A DNA stretch of 64,000 bases from Sisyra terminalis (lineage: Eukaryota > Arthropoda > Insecta > Neuroptera > Sisyridae): assembly GCA_958496175.1 (NCBI GenBank), contig OY292278.1, positions 24,738,001-24,802,000 of the forward strand, given 5' to 3'. The translations under genes were made by a program, and so were the position numbers. Positions 11,698-23,577 of the stretch are shown piece after piece. The first letter of the stretch is position 1, and the number at the start of each line of letters is the position of its first letter. The notes beneath the pieces are model-generated. The model was not told the DNA's origin. It searched no databases and worked only from the letters and a program-made list of their open reading frames with translations.

Positions 11698-13819
11698 CTT
11701 GTACATACCTTTATAGTGAAGTAGCATTTTTAATTTAGTTTCAAATTTCAAAATGCTAGGACAAAAAAGTAATGTCATTTTTTTCCAGTTCACAAATATT
11801 AAAATTTTGATGCTATGATTCATTAATAAAATTTATATTGCGTACTTATTTAATTAATTAAGAGATTATCAATTAAATGAATTCTACATTAATTAATTAT
11901 TGAATAATACAAAACTAGATTAAATAATTGGCATGACGACTTTTGTGAAAGTTGTGCAACAAACATCTGATTTTACCTACTCTATATTACTTATACTTTA
12001 TCAAGAATAAAAAAAGGTTGAAAATTTAAATAAAAAAATCGATACACTTGTAAACTAAATTAATTTAATTTTATTGGATAAATTTGAAGGATTGAAAAAT
12101 AATGTCGTTTGTTTTTAAGATAAAATAAAAGCACAAAATTTTGAAAAAAAAAATAAATGAAATAATTACCCTCAATATCAGCATCTATTTTGCTTCTAGT
12201 GTGCAAATGTTTAATGCCAAATAGTACAAGTCAATCGAAAACTAAGCGACATATTTGGAAATCACACTTGGAAGATCATTTAATTTTTCAATTTTTTACC
12301 ACTTAGGGATTGTTGTAGCGTTTAAAATAACAATAAAATCGATGGATTAGGGCTTTGGAAGATTCTAGTTAAAAGGACAATATCACCCATTTTTAATTTA
12401 TTAATGTCCCGAGTTTCTTTGGGCAAATGAGTTTTACCTTATCGTTTTGCAAAATATAGATTTCTCCATTGCCCTGTTTTTTAGCCCTTTAAAGTACTTG
12501 ATTGGGCAACTGCGATTAAGTAGGAATATTTGACAAGTCCTCGATTATCTGACTTAGATTTGGTACCATTTGTTCTCTTAACATCTTTCGGGTATAAGTT
12601 TTTATCATTCTTGGTTGATACGATTTGGAAAACTTAAAACTATCAAACTTGATCATAAAAAATAATTTGGTATTAAAAAACAATTAAACCACTTAGATAA
12701 AGATTTCAAATGTCTTTAGTAGCAACTTAGCATTACTATTTTGTAAAAAATCAAAGAGCATACAATACCAAATTCTTTTGAGCATTTATCAAAATATTTT
12801 AATATGTTTAAGATGCAATATGTAAGTATCTGTTTTAAGTATGATTTGGAATACATTATTGTAAGTTAATAAGTAGGAATTAAATATTTATAGGTTTAGA
12901 AGTGACATTACTTTGCTTTAATATGTATACCAAACTCTAAAAATTTAATTAAATAAAAATGTCAACGAAATTTGCATTTGTGTTTCATTCAAAGCTTCAG
13001 GAAAATTTAAAAACAGTTAAATTTTGCATAAAACATTTTTGAAAGAATCTTCAAAAATGAAAATATTACATTTTTCTGTTATTTTCCTTCAAAGTAAAAT
13101 TAAAATATATAACAAAATTGTTGAAAACAACTTTGTGAGGAATTTAATCATTTTTGCTTACATCACCAAACTGGTTCAACTATGCTCATGAGATTCGATT
13201 ATAATTTTGTCACGTATGAATTTTTTTAATCCTACTTGTATTTGAAGCTATTTTAGATTACTTGCGACGCCTATTCCCTAAACTTGTTGTTTTCCAAACT
13301 TTTGTTTAAATTTTTTGCTTCTTATTTCATTGACGTTGGGATTATTGAACTTAAAACACATGATGGATATTGTTTCTATGTTAATATTGAAAAGTTAAAA
13401 ATTAAATTTCTGAGCTGTCATGAGATGTAAAGTTTTTCATGATAGAAACGGTTATACTTGTATTTTATCTTAAAAGCTCATGGTATGTTTTGAAAATTTC
13501 ACTTTATTTCAAATTTATCATAAAAGACAAAAAATAAGCGAATCATAAAAAATGCAAGACGTAGAATGAAAGAATTCGAAATATGAAGTGATATTCTGAA
13601 ACTTCAATGTGAAACATTTACCACTGCAGATCGATTTTATAATTGATGATTCGAAGCTTTCTAAAAGCTATTTTTTTCTTGAACTTGAAAATAGCATTTA
13701 TATCGTATGAACAACATTTTATCTATTTTTTTTTTTTTGGGAATATAACGGAAAAAAATTGAATTATTTTATTAGAATTTCACTAATTATAAGCGGCGAT
13801 TAATAAATTTTAATTTTGT

Positions 13820-13958
13820 AAATTAATGAATAATAATTTATGTCCTATGACTCAATTTTTTTCTTGATTACAATGCGTTTTAGCCAAAAACTATTGACAC
13901 GCGTCGTAATCAAGAAAGAAATTGAATTGTAGGACATACATTATTATTCATTAATTTA
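13820..13958. repeat. Palindromic MITE (about 57-bp arms)
   Basis: The left arm (from AAATTAATGAATAATAAT to TCTTGATTAC) is repeated in inverted form at about 13902-13958, with roughly 24 bases between the arms. The arms share GTCCTA/TAGGAC, AATTT runs and TAATCAAGAA. It is a non-coding foldback element of unknown superfamily. Confidence 0.65.
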
Positions 13959-15039
13959 ATAATTGTAACACAGAAATAATAAGTTAAATATTTATCAATA
14001 TTAAAATTAATTTAAAATATTTCAATAAAATATTTTTATTGAAACATCCGCAGTGGTCAAATAACCTTACATCGCTTTTGGGGAAACAAATTTAATACGT
14101 TTTTAAAATTTAACAGAAACTTATACACTTATACATATTTTTTTTAAGATCGAAAAAGTCAATATTTTACATAAGGATCTTTTTCCAGTAAAAATATGAA
14201 TGTTTTCTGACCGGAAAATGTCTTCACCTGAAAGATGATCTTTATTTTCTTGAATGAGGTCACTTTTCCAGTAAATATGCGAAATATTAAGTGAATTGTG
14301 TGCCTATTATTATATTGAAATTTATGATATTTGGTCGTAAGAAGCTTCCGAAGTATCTACCAGGAATCCAATTTTAAAATAGGACTTTTCCATATTCTTG
14401 TTCGGAATTCGTTTGATTAAAAATGCGAGCAATCGTTCAGAAAGTTAGATGTTAAGTTTGAAGTGTAATTTTATTTTATTTTTTTACATTTTACTGTACG
14501 AAATCAAAAAAAAATATACGTTAATATTATTTATATACTTAACTGATATTTATAATAGAATATAAAAATCCAAAATAAAGAAGAAGTCGAAAGATAATCG
14601 GTCATCTTAGTATTTTCAAATATCAGACAAGTCTGTTTTGTTTTAAGTGTAAATGTTTTGAAAAATAAATACAGAACTACAAATACTTTAGAGTAAAGTT
14701 GTTCACTTGTATAACTTTTCACAATAAAAATTTGAAACTTCATTTAAGTGCACAAGTTGATTTTTACAGGACTTTGAAAGTTTATTCTAAACTAATAAAA
14801 CTTAAACTGTTTTGTGTTGCATCCTCACAATAGTTGAACACACGTTTTTCAGGATTTCCCATAAACTATTTTCAATGGTTTTGCTGTGTACTATGAAACT
14901 TGTGAGCTATCACGTAATGTTATAGATTATCAATTATTACAAAAAGAAATAATAGCTTCAGTAGAAACGATTATTTTATTCAATATATTGGGTTTGACCA
15001 AAAAAAATTATTTTGAAAAATGTTTTTTCTGTGATAACT

Positions 15040-15152
15040 TACCATCGCTTTATTACTATCAAGGTCTTTAGCGACTCTAGGGTTAATAATAATCCGTAAA
15101 TCGAAAAATATCGAAAATTGGTTCAAAACAAGATTCGATTCCAACACCTAAC
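15040..15152 (-). repeat. tRNA-derived SINE, head-truncated copy
   Basis: The tail (ACCATCGCTTTATTACTA), the body (AGCGACTCTAGGGTTAATA, ATCGAAAAATATCGAAAAT) and a B-box-like GATTCGATTCC are present. The A-box head is missing beyond about 15152. Confidence 0.7.
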
Positions 15153-15829
15153 ACCTAATTAAAATTATTATTTTTGGGAAAATATTTTAAAGCTTCAAAT
15201 GTACAGATCCAATTAAATTTTCGGACAATCATTTCCTCCTTATATCGAGAACTTTATAGGGGTTCATTCCTCTTCTCTTATGTTATAATTTGAAGTATCG
15301 TATGCGTAATTTAGTCTTGTGCATTTTCAAATCACTGGGGTTGAGAGATTCTGGTTCATTCGAAGTTCCAAAAATTAAAGATGAAAATCAAATTATTAAA
15401 GCTACTACAATGAAGTATGTAAATTTTTTAATGTAGGTTTATACAATTCTACTATTTTCATTTTTTTTATTTTTCCTTTTATATTTTAAAATTCTCACAA
15501 AAACAGTTCAAAACAAGCGAAGCAGTGATTGTTTTTATAAATTTTGAAGAAATTTTAGTCAAAGAAAACAATTTTTTGAAAATAAATTAAAACATAAAAT
15601 GGCAATTTGCGGAAATGGATTCAGCAAATGATCAAAAACGAGTTATGTGGATTCCAATCTTTGTTTTAATTTTTTTTATTTTTTTTATTTTAAACTAGGG
15701 TATAGCAGAATAGAAAAAATCCATATTAACATCATTCAAACTGAATTTCACGAAAGTGCAAACTTTTAATTTTTCAGTCCAGGAGTACATAATATAGATA
15801 CCTACTTACTTAAATGAAAAGTTATTTTA

Positions 15830-16210
15830 TCACAGCTTGCATTGATGGGTCATTTGCAATTCAGATTAGACCATCTTTATTTTTTTCTCGTATTTCCTCA
15901 ACGCTGAAGATTGGTGATTATCATGGGTATCATCATGATGATTATACAAGGGATACTCCGAACAGAGTTGAACTCAGGAGTTCTCAATTGGCTTATGTAT
16001 CCTTATGCCGTTGACATTACATTTCTTGTTGGCGAGTTCCTTAGCCTTTGGGGTCGATTTTTAACCCTAGAAATTTTCTTCTGAAGTGTCCAATACAAAG
16101 CGCTGATTCTTGTAGCTTACCTCGGTTCACATTCGATCCTCAGTCTGTTTACGCGTGTCTGTATTCAACAGGCCCCGTGGGAGTTTCGCATCATCGAGGC
16201 GAAGTCAAAA
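15830..16210. other. G+C-richer patch of unknown origin
   Basis: This patch is visibly richer in G+C than its neighbours and contains codon-like stretches on both strands, for example around 15950-16010 and 16040-16200. No frame stays open through it, no protein family is recognised, and no splice pair is convincing. It could be a decayed retrotransposon or gene fragment, or a recent insertion. Confidence 0.3.
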
Positions 16211-16880
16211 AGCTCAATTATTCAAAAAGCAAATTAGTCAAAAAGCAAAATTATTCTCCGCAACATTTGGGAACAATTATCTATTGACCAAATCTATTGA
16301 CCATAAACCAAATTTTATTTTTGTTTTTCAACTCGCTTGAGTTTTGAGAGGAAAGAGACTGAAATACAGCGATACATTACTCTATTTACCATATAAACAT
16401 AATTCGGATGTAAAAATTCATAACTTGTAGGAATCAACAGTCCTCTGCTTTATATAATAAATATAGTAACAAGTAAACCTGTATATGTAAGTTGGCAAAG
16501 ACAGAGAATAAAAAACGTTTATAAACACATACGGGTAAAACATCAGATATATATAAACTAACATTTAAAAAAGTTTAAATAAGATAATGGCTGTTTACCA
16601 GCATTCGTTTTCGGTTTATTGGCAAAACATTTATGGTATTCAACTGTAATAATGAGTGAAATACATTTTAAAAGAGTTAAACAGTTTTAAGAACAATGTT
16701 TTTATGACTTGACAACAATTTAAATTATATATTTAACAATATTGACTTTTAATGATCTATGATTGAGTACTTGGTAATGGCCCAAAAAGTGACGAAACGT
16801 CATATGAAAATCAAATTAAAATCATTAAAAAAAATGATATTTTTTAGCCCAAAATCCCTTTGAAAAAAAAATAAACTAAC

Positions 16881-16998
16881 TCATCGTTATCATTTTCTTC
16901 AACTGCCATTTCAATTTCATTCATTGCCAGTTTTTGTCATTTGTTAGTTGTTATGTCAGCGTTAGTTAAGAATATTTCACGGATACCTACTAGTATTT
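16881..16998 (-). repeat. Interspersed repeat C, copy 2
   Basis: This is an inverted copy of the repeat at 4187-4305. Shared blocks include GAATATTTCACGG, ACCTACTAGTA and the TGCCATTTCAATTTCATTCA region. No termini could be defined. Confidence 0.55.
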
Positions 16999-18417
16999 CG
17001 TATTAATGATCAGTGTACTCTTGATTACTTGATTAATGATACAATAAATATTAATCTTGACTTCACTTTTCGGTTAATTTAAAATAATGGCATTACAAAA
17101 TGATGTCTACTTTTAAATTTGCAATATAAACGTGCCAATTTGAAATATTTTAAGACCTGTTCAAGCTTCATAAATTTGTATAATGTTTTCTTTAAAAATT
17201 TCATTTTAAAATGAGTGATGCTTTTAAGTACCAAAATATTGAAATAAGGATACAAATATTACAGTTATGTTTTTCGTGTAGTTAGCAAGTACAATAATAA
17301 TTGAACTCACATTACTTAGTATATTGTACAATATAATTATAGTCTCAAATGAAGGTGAAAGATACGAGAAATCTCATTCTCTCTTATAAAATTATCGGTA
17401 GTAATCAAAGGCGTCGCTACTTATATAATTACACTTAACAAAGCTTTCAATTTAATTGTAAGCTTTCACCATTGTAAGTAAGCTCGAAAGCTTATAAGTT
17501 TTGTGTTATCAATACTTTATGATCAAAAAGGAAAAAAAGTAATCAATGTCTGAGTGTTAATGCTCTCGTCACTTCGTATTATTATTGATATTATCACTTT
17601 TCAATTGTCGAATGTGTTGAGGATGATAATGATAATGATTATTGAGTTGACTAGTGACTATGTTGTGTTATTTTTTCTCGCACTCTATCATTCCTTTCTT
17701 GTATTTCATCTTCTTTGTTTGTATAATGTAACCTACTTCCCTGTTGAAGAGAAGGTCATATGAAGCCGAGCGAAGAAAAAAGTGGAACGACCTGGCGGAG
17801 CCTCGCACTTGAATATCAAATCTATTTGTTTTTATGCGGCTTATGTGTTGCATATGTTCACATCACTATTTATGTAATCGTTTATGGATTTTTTATGTCT
17901 TTCTCTTCGGTTTTACTCTTTTATAAGTTTTTAATTGAACTAATTCGAATTAAACGTGACAATTGGGGCGTAATAATGCATTTTTTAAGAGATTAATCGC
18001 ACCTAACCATGAATACAGGGCGCCATATTATAATATTTTGAATTCGTTCTCAATAATTACAAATAAATTTGGGAATTTATTAATTTTTACGAGTTCGTCA
18101 AACTCACTTACACAATTGAAGTTTTAAATTTCAGAAAATTGCTAACAATTTATTACTACAGTATTGTAAAAACAAATTGTCTTAATAACCGTCTTAAACT
18201 ATCGTAAAATAATTCTTTTAGATACTTTGTTAAACGGAGTTCTCAAAGATACTTTGGAAATGTAACAAGATTCTAGATAAGTTCCTTTTCTAAAAAGTAC
18301 CTGAAGTTACTTTGGGTATCAAGTTTCTTATTAGAAAAAAGAAACCTAAATACTTATTTTAAGATACATGTTAAGATACTTAAAAAAGATACGTTTTTAG
18401 TTACATTGTACATTATA

Positions 18418-19025
18418 CAGTCCCTGGCCATATTATTAGACGCAGGTTTTATACAAAATGTACTTATTCTACTAATTAAATTTAAAATTGTTTACTTTTT
18501 ACATTACAGAAAGTTGTATTGATTTTTAAGAAATATATTTTCTGGAGAAGGGTAAAACCTTGTTTATTATCCCTATTACCCTACTTTAAGATAATAGCCT
18601 TAATTTGAAACCCATTGAAAATATGTGGAAGTTGCTGAAGAAAAAAGTACCTAAAAAGGTGACCACAACAGAAAAATAGCCCTTAGAAAAAATATTCACG
18701 TACGGAATCATCATCCACTAATACAGCAAACGGTATTTTCCTACATAGACAGTATACTGCGCAGAATGGGAACGTAAACTGACTTTCAATTAAATATTAA
18801 ACAATTCAGCTCGCCATAATTAAGAAGATGGTTAATGAATTTGATGGTAAAAAATTATTTTTTAATAAATATGATTTTTGGTCACGCTAGTTGGTAATAA
18901 GCGTAGTAAATAAAATTTGTACAGGAAAGTTAGCCCCAATCAGAAAATGGACCCAAAATAAAAAAGCTCTTATTTCAGGTGTTATACAAAACCTACAGTG
19001 CGTTTATTAATATAGCCAGGGACTG
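18418..19025 (+). mobile_element. Tc1/mariner-like element, 608 bp, defective
   Basis: Terminal inverted repeats start CAGTCCCTGGCCATATTATTA on the left and, reading inward on the other strand, CAGTCCCTGGCTATATTAATA on the right. The TIR similarity continues through a shared GGTTTTRTATAA block. TA dinucleotides at 18416-18417 and 19026-19027 are the expected target duplication. The interior keeps only the 3' part of a transposase frame and cannot encode an active enzyme. Confidence 0.85.
18602..18777 (+). pseudogene. Tc1-like transposase C-terminal remnant
   Basis: Translation from 18602 gives NLKPIENMWKLLKKKV, matching the conserved SPDLNPIENxWxxLK region around the last catalytic acidic residue of Tc1 DD34E/D transposases (family knowledge). 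The frame is then broken by stops. From 18709 another frame reads HHPLIQQTVFSYIDSILRRM up to TAA at 18775, the typical end of Tc1 transposases. The N-terminal DNA-binding domain and the first two catalytic aspartates are deleted. Confidence 0.75.
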
Positions 19026-19393
19026 TATATGTACTAAGTTTTGTAAGGAATTAGGTAAAGTTGGTAGATAATCAGATGTGTTTCTTATATTTTTTATTTA
19101 AGGAAAAAGAAAAGTTTGTACGTTTTTTCCCGGTAAACACAACACAAAAAAAGAGCAAAGATTCATATAAGAAGTATAAATTGAATCTTGTAGAACTAAA
19201 GAAAGTAAATCTCTCTATCTAATCTTTTGGTGTTTCGGTATCTAAGTTACTTTTCAATGTCTAAAATACTTTTTAAGTTACAAGATATAGTTCCTTTTAA
19301 AAAGTATCTGAGATGCTAGTTAATTTTTGCCAAAAATCAAAGGTTCTGAGATACCGTATAGGTATTAAGATACAGATCTTAGAAACTTTAAAG

Positions 19394-19679
19394 CAGGTGT
19401 AGGTTAACTTAATACTGATATCTATCTGGTAACTATGGGTTAAATTAAAAATAAATACAATTTTAGAGATAATGAGCAGAGGAGAGTATTAGAAGCATTA
19501 CTTTAATTAGAATCGCTAATATCCGTTGTAGAATAGAAACGTATTTAATTTTAAACACAAGTTTCATTGGCTGCTAAATTTTAAGAACAAATTGTCTCTT
19601 AAAAATGTACCTAAAAATTATTTGAAATCTCTGCGATCGACTTTTGACCTGTTCACGATCAACTGTTTGCCCACCCCTG
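19394..19679. mobile_element. hAT MITE with perfect 8-bp duplication
   Basis: The element is flanked by identical CTTTAAAG at 19386-19393 and 19680-19687, the 8-bp duplication expected of hAT insertion. The termini are CAGGTGTAGGTTAACT on the left and CAGGGGTGGGCAAACA on the right (other strand), close to the common hAT end CAGGGGTGGGCAA. It is 286 bp long and non-coding. Confidence 0.8.
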
Positions 19680-21530
19680 CTTTAAAGTAACTAAAATACT
19701 TTTTTCTGGCAGCTCTGTTGTAAAGAATATTGATCTAAGGATGGGTTCCAGAAGGGATGAAATTGAACCACGTGGTTTATAGACGTTTCTTTATTTTAAT
19801 ATGTAAGAGTCTGTGGAAATCGAATTTCATCTTTCAATAATTATTAATTAGGAAAAAATCGACCTTAAAATTGTTGAAGATTGGAATACAATATAACTGC
19901 TCTTTGTTATGCGGGAGAAATTAAAGAAAGCAATTACCGAAAACTTTAAAAATTTGAAAAGCAAAAATTCTAATAATTAGAACTGAATGTTAAAGTATAG
20001 AAATCGAAATCCATTAGAAATTAAAGATTTTGTCAAACAAACCAAAATTTTTTTCGTTTTGGCTAAATTTTTTAGATTCTATTGAGGTGAATGATAATTT
20101 AATCTTGTTAATGCAGTTCTACTATTGATATCCATATTTGACTAGAATTTTTTGGAAAGTATTTTATTGTTTGTTTATTATGCTATTGACCTAAAATTAA
20201 CTGATACTTATAATGTACACTTTTGCTAATATACTTGACTATTTTTTTTCAACATAAGTATGTGAAAATGGTAATTAAAATGATTGAATTTCAAAATAGC
20301 GAAAAAATATAAAAGGTCTAGTATCTCTTTATTCAAAAATTTGTAAAGCTCATTTTTGCTACATAACAATAACGAACAAAAGAAAATAAACATTTTTTTC
20401 AATACTAACACTGTGTAAGATCCATCAAGGAATGACAGTAGACCGCGTAACTGAGATAAATATCCTCTTCTAACTTCATCTGCTTAAAAATAATTGATAT
20501 TGCCGAAGCTCATTAAAAAAAATTGATATTGAATTTCCTTGTTATTTTTATGTAGGTGTATACTAATCCATACTTTATTCAAAATCGAAAAAATAAATAA
20601 TTTATCTTTTAAAACGAAGGAAAACAGAAGGGAGAGTAAACTTCTTACTAGCTTATCATCTTCCTGTGTTTCTAAATTGAATAATAAAAAAAACATTTTT
20701 AATTATAAATAATGAGGTAGAAGTTCTAATTAGAACAAGAAGAAAAACCAAACTATTACTAGTAAAATGGTAGTTTTATCAAAAATAAGGTATATTTTTC
20801 AATCTTGTACTAATACATAACATTACACTAGTAAATTTGGTTTTTATGTTATCTTGGAAAATGAAGTTCATGGCGATTTGGCTTAAAATTTTTTGAGTTT
20901 TTTTACTTTTTGCAGATATACCTAACTGACGTATTTTTTTATAATAACCTTAAAATGTATAGTCTTTAAAAGAACTTAATTTTGTAATAACATAGTGCTA
21001 ATGGGATCTTACCGTCAAATTCGATATTATTACATTTTTGTAAATGCAGTTCTAGTTATTCTCAAATCTCTGGAAAAATCATGTGATGATTGAAAAATTG
21101 AGTAAATTTTATTTTTGTAATGGATTGATTCTAACAGTGCTGCTAGCACTCTAAAAAAATTAAAAAGAAGCCTTATGGTAAAGTTTAATTTTTTTCCTAT
21201 TATTTTTTCTTACAACATCTTCGAAATTACGGATTAACTTATGGCTAGTCTTTTATTTGGGTCTCGTACTAAAAAAAATCTCTCTTTGTTATCTAATGTT
21301 ATTAATAATAGTATTATTATTACCACAAAAAATATTGGCATTATCCTTTTATCAACCTGTCATTATAAATTCAGATTTTGTCTAATTATATTTATTCCTG
21401 TATAACGATTTTTAAAATGTTTGATTATTATTGGAGTACATGGGAAAAATCTTAAAAAAATTAATTAATTGTTTTCTGAACTTAAAATATGTATGTTTTT
21501 TCTATTACTTAGTGATATTTTTAATGTTAC

Positions 21531-21686
21531 TTACCGTCGCGTTATAACTGCTAAGATCTTTATCGAGTCTAAGGTGAGTAAAAATCCGAAATCGAGAAAT
21601 TTCGAAAATTTGTTCGATTCGAAGATCGAACCTTAAACCTACCAGTTTTGAAGCGGTCACCTAGACCACTCGGCCACCAGTAGGCA
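21531..21686 (-). repeat. tRNA-derived SINE, full-length copy
   Basis: The reverse complement has the A box TGGCCGAGTGGTCTAGGTGA, the CGCTTCAAAACTGGTAGG block and a B-box-like GGTTCGATCTTCG. The ATTTTCGAAATTTCTCG body and the CAGTTATAAC..CGACGGTAA tail follow. It is one of the least damaged copies. Confidence 0.82.
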
Positions 21687-22323
21687 TTATTTTTTATTAT
21701 TCTTCATGTTTATAAAGTTCATTTATTTATTTATTTTTTAAATAACTTATTAAAATGCATTAAAATATAATACATGCTTATGTTCTATTAAGCAGGAGTG
21801 ACCAACAAGTCGAGTATATGGTATATTAGTATGAGGTTCATTTCAGCTATGTATGGGTTGGATATGTAAAATAGATGTTTATTTAAATAACACATTTTTG
21901 ATGAATCGCTTATAAAGTTCTCCAGGTATAGATTCATGAAAAAAATAAATTTCCTGACCCAACTTTTGACGGCAATATTTCGTACATGGGGTATCCACAA
22001 AAATCGATTTTCCGATAGTTTTTCATGATTGATTTTCACTAAGACAAAATTCATTTCAATGTTTTTTGAAAAACTAAAATTTACGAATTGTAGTGTTCGT
22101 AAATATGAAAAGGTTGTTATATAGATGCATAGTATGACTGGTACTTCTATTTCAATATTTCAATATTTCCATATTTTTTTTTGGATCTGGAGAATTTATC
22201 ATCAAATAATGGCTGGGTGGGTAGAGATCACTGTATCAGACTGTCCAAACTTTTGGAAGTTATGATCTTGGTAAACTCCCCAATTGCATTAAACTATCGC
22301 TAGAAAGTTCCTTTTAATGTTAT

Positions 22324-22644
22324 TTACTGTCGCTCTATAACTACTAAGGCAAGGGTGTCAAACTCAGCTTACTTGGGCCAAATAAACAGTGCTTAACTTT
22401 AGATGTGCTGTAAAAAAAAACAATGGTTAAAGGAACGAATCTTTTTATTTTAAAAAAATGTTTATGTCACAAAAATGTTTATCTTAGGCCACGAGTTTGA
22501 TTCCCCTGTACAAGGATCTTTAGCGATTCTAGGGTTAATAGAAGTTCGTAATCGAAAAATATCGAAAATTTGTTCGATACTAGGATTGAACCTAAAATCT
22601 ACCAGTTTTTAAGTGGTCATCTCGACCGCTCGGCCACCAGTAGA
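22324..22644 (-). repeat. tRNA-derived SINE split by a hAT-like insertion
   Basis: Two SINE pieces (22324-22349 tail, 22509-22644 body and head) would join into one copy. The head reads TGGCCGAGCGGTCGAGATGA on the minus strand. The 159 bases between them have hAT-like termini. Position by position, the pieces continue the family consensus at CTACTAAGG/AAGGATCTTTAGCG. Confidence 0.8.
22350..22508. mobile_element. hAT-like MITE (159 bp) inside a SINE
   Basis: The termini are CAAGGGTGTCAAACTC and, on the other strand, CAGGGGAATCAAACTC, matching at 13 of 16 positions and resembling the common hAT end CAGGGGTGTCAAACTC. The flanks are TACTAAGG (22342-22349) and TACAAGG (22509-22515), an 8-bp duplication with one base lost. 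The uninterrupted SINE copies give the empty-site sequence. Confidence 0.75.
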
Positions 22645-23309
22645 TTTGCTAGAAAGTTTTATTTTCTACAATCACTTCAAAGCCCAAAACACACAAAATT
22701 TCACCCTACTAGTGTATAAAAAAAAAATAATTTCACACCCTTCTTTCCCCCTACGTCTGCGACAACAAGTCAATCGTGACGCACTATTAAGATTAACTAT
22801 TAGATTTTAAGCGATCATTTGGCATTAACAAACTTTTCGGATTATTTGGTACAATACTAAAATATTTTCTTACATATATTTTGAATTATTGAACCCTCCG
22901 CTTTTGTAGAATTTCGGAAGACGTAAAGTTTTCGCTTAGGACTTCTTTTGGGTAATCTTTATAAATTATAAACATTTAATTTTTGAATGAATACTTTTTT
23001 CAAATTGATAACCCACGTAATATTTGCATTGCCAAAGAAGTGTAATATTTCTGCCAATTTAACCTAGTTTATAATTCATTCAAAAATATTACGGCTTTGT
23101 TAGTTTTAAAGTTAACGAATAAATAGGCTTCGAACTAAATTAGCAGCCAAAAAAATGCAGCAAAGGTCAATTTTTGCATTGGGTACGAAAAAACAAGACA
23201 ATCCGGTTTTTTTATACATCTTCACACAAGTTTTATTTATATTTAAATGGGAGAGGTCATATGGTCTGAAATCGAGGACAGTGTTAAAAATCTCATTTTT
23301 TATTTCCAG

Positions 23310-23577
23310 ATATATCAGTAACCGAAACTACGATTATCAACCAAATAAAAACGATGGAAATGATTTGAAAACGTGGACAGCTCCGGCATCCTCATATAAA
23401 GTCCCGATCACTTCCATGGTCAATCGAAAAGTCCCTTACTCTCGACCAACGGCTCCTGGTGGAAAACTACCTTCGTCGTCTGGAATCCAAGTTCCTTACG
23501 GAAAGGGAATACCGCAAGGACAGTTGACAAAAGAGCAAATAGCCGAACTAGCGCTCAAAGCAGAACAAGAAGTCTTG
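23310..23577 (+). CDS. Internal exon of uncharacterised gene (Tyr/Pro-rich basic segment)
   Basis: The acceptor TTTCCAG ends at 23309 and the donor GTAAGT starts at 23578. The first base completes the split codon left at 612. Eighty-nine codons follow, ending in phase 0. The peptide begins YISNRNYDYQPNKND, has WTAPASSYKVPI, two VPY motifs (KVPYSRP, QVPYGKG) and several prolines. It ends in a charged helix-like stretch (LTKEQIAELALKAEQEVL) that leads into the coiled coil of the next exon. The open frame extends upstream to an ATG at 23155, but that part is intronic: its composition is A/T-rich and a good acceptor lies between. No catalytic motif or known domain is seen. It could be a structural, secreted or scaffold protein. 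Confidence 0.8.

Larger units (their letters stand above)
18161..19717. mobile_element. Old hAT-like element interrupted by two later insertions
   Basis: Two flanks (about 18161-18410 and 19200-19717) are dense in the words AGATACTTT, AAGTATCTGAGAT and AAAATACTTTTT in both orientations, as in some hAT-like families. The proposed ends are CAGTATTGTAAAAA on the left and, on the other strand, CAGAGCTGCCAGAAAAA on the right. The 8-base flanks do not match well, so the outer boundary is uncertain. A Tc1-like element (18418-19025) and a hAT MITE (19394-19679) lie inside it. The outer element is therefore the oldest. Confidence 0.4.
613..23309 (+). other. Long intron (about 22.7 kb) filled with repeats
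   Basis: No convincing exon is visible between 613 and 23309, although a very short one could be missed. Named contents: a foldback MITE (1581-1717), hAT-like pieces (3216-3425, 7263-7522), SINE copies (4461-4619, 4726-4880, 7801-7905, 15040-15152, 21531-21686, 22324-22644), an inverted interspersed repeat pair (4187-4305 and 16881-16998), an (AT)n tract (8464-8551), a palindromic MITE (13820-13958) and the nested cluster 18161-19717. A G+C-richer unassigned patch lies at 15830-16210. In 613-1580, 1718-3200, 5080-7250, 7910-8460, 8560-13800, 13960-15000, 17000-18150 and 19720-21520 I see only A/T-rich sequence without a feature I can support. Short open frames there have no recognisable family and coding-unlike composition. 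Confidence 0.6.

Noticed and set aside
23155..23309. Extension of the exon frame upstream to an ATG at 23155
   Set aside because: It has intron-like composition, a good acceptor at 23308-23309, and a phase match from there to the upstream exon.
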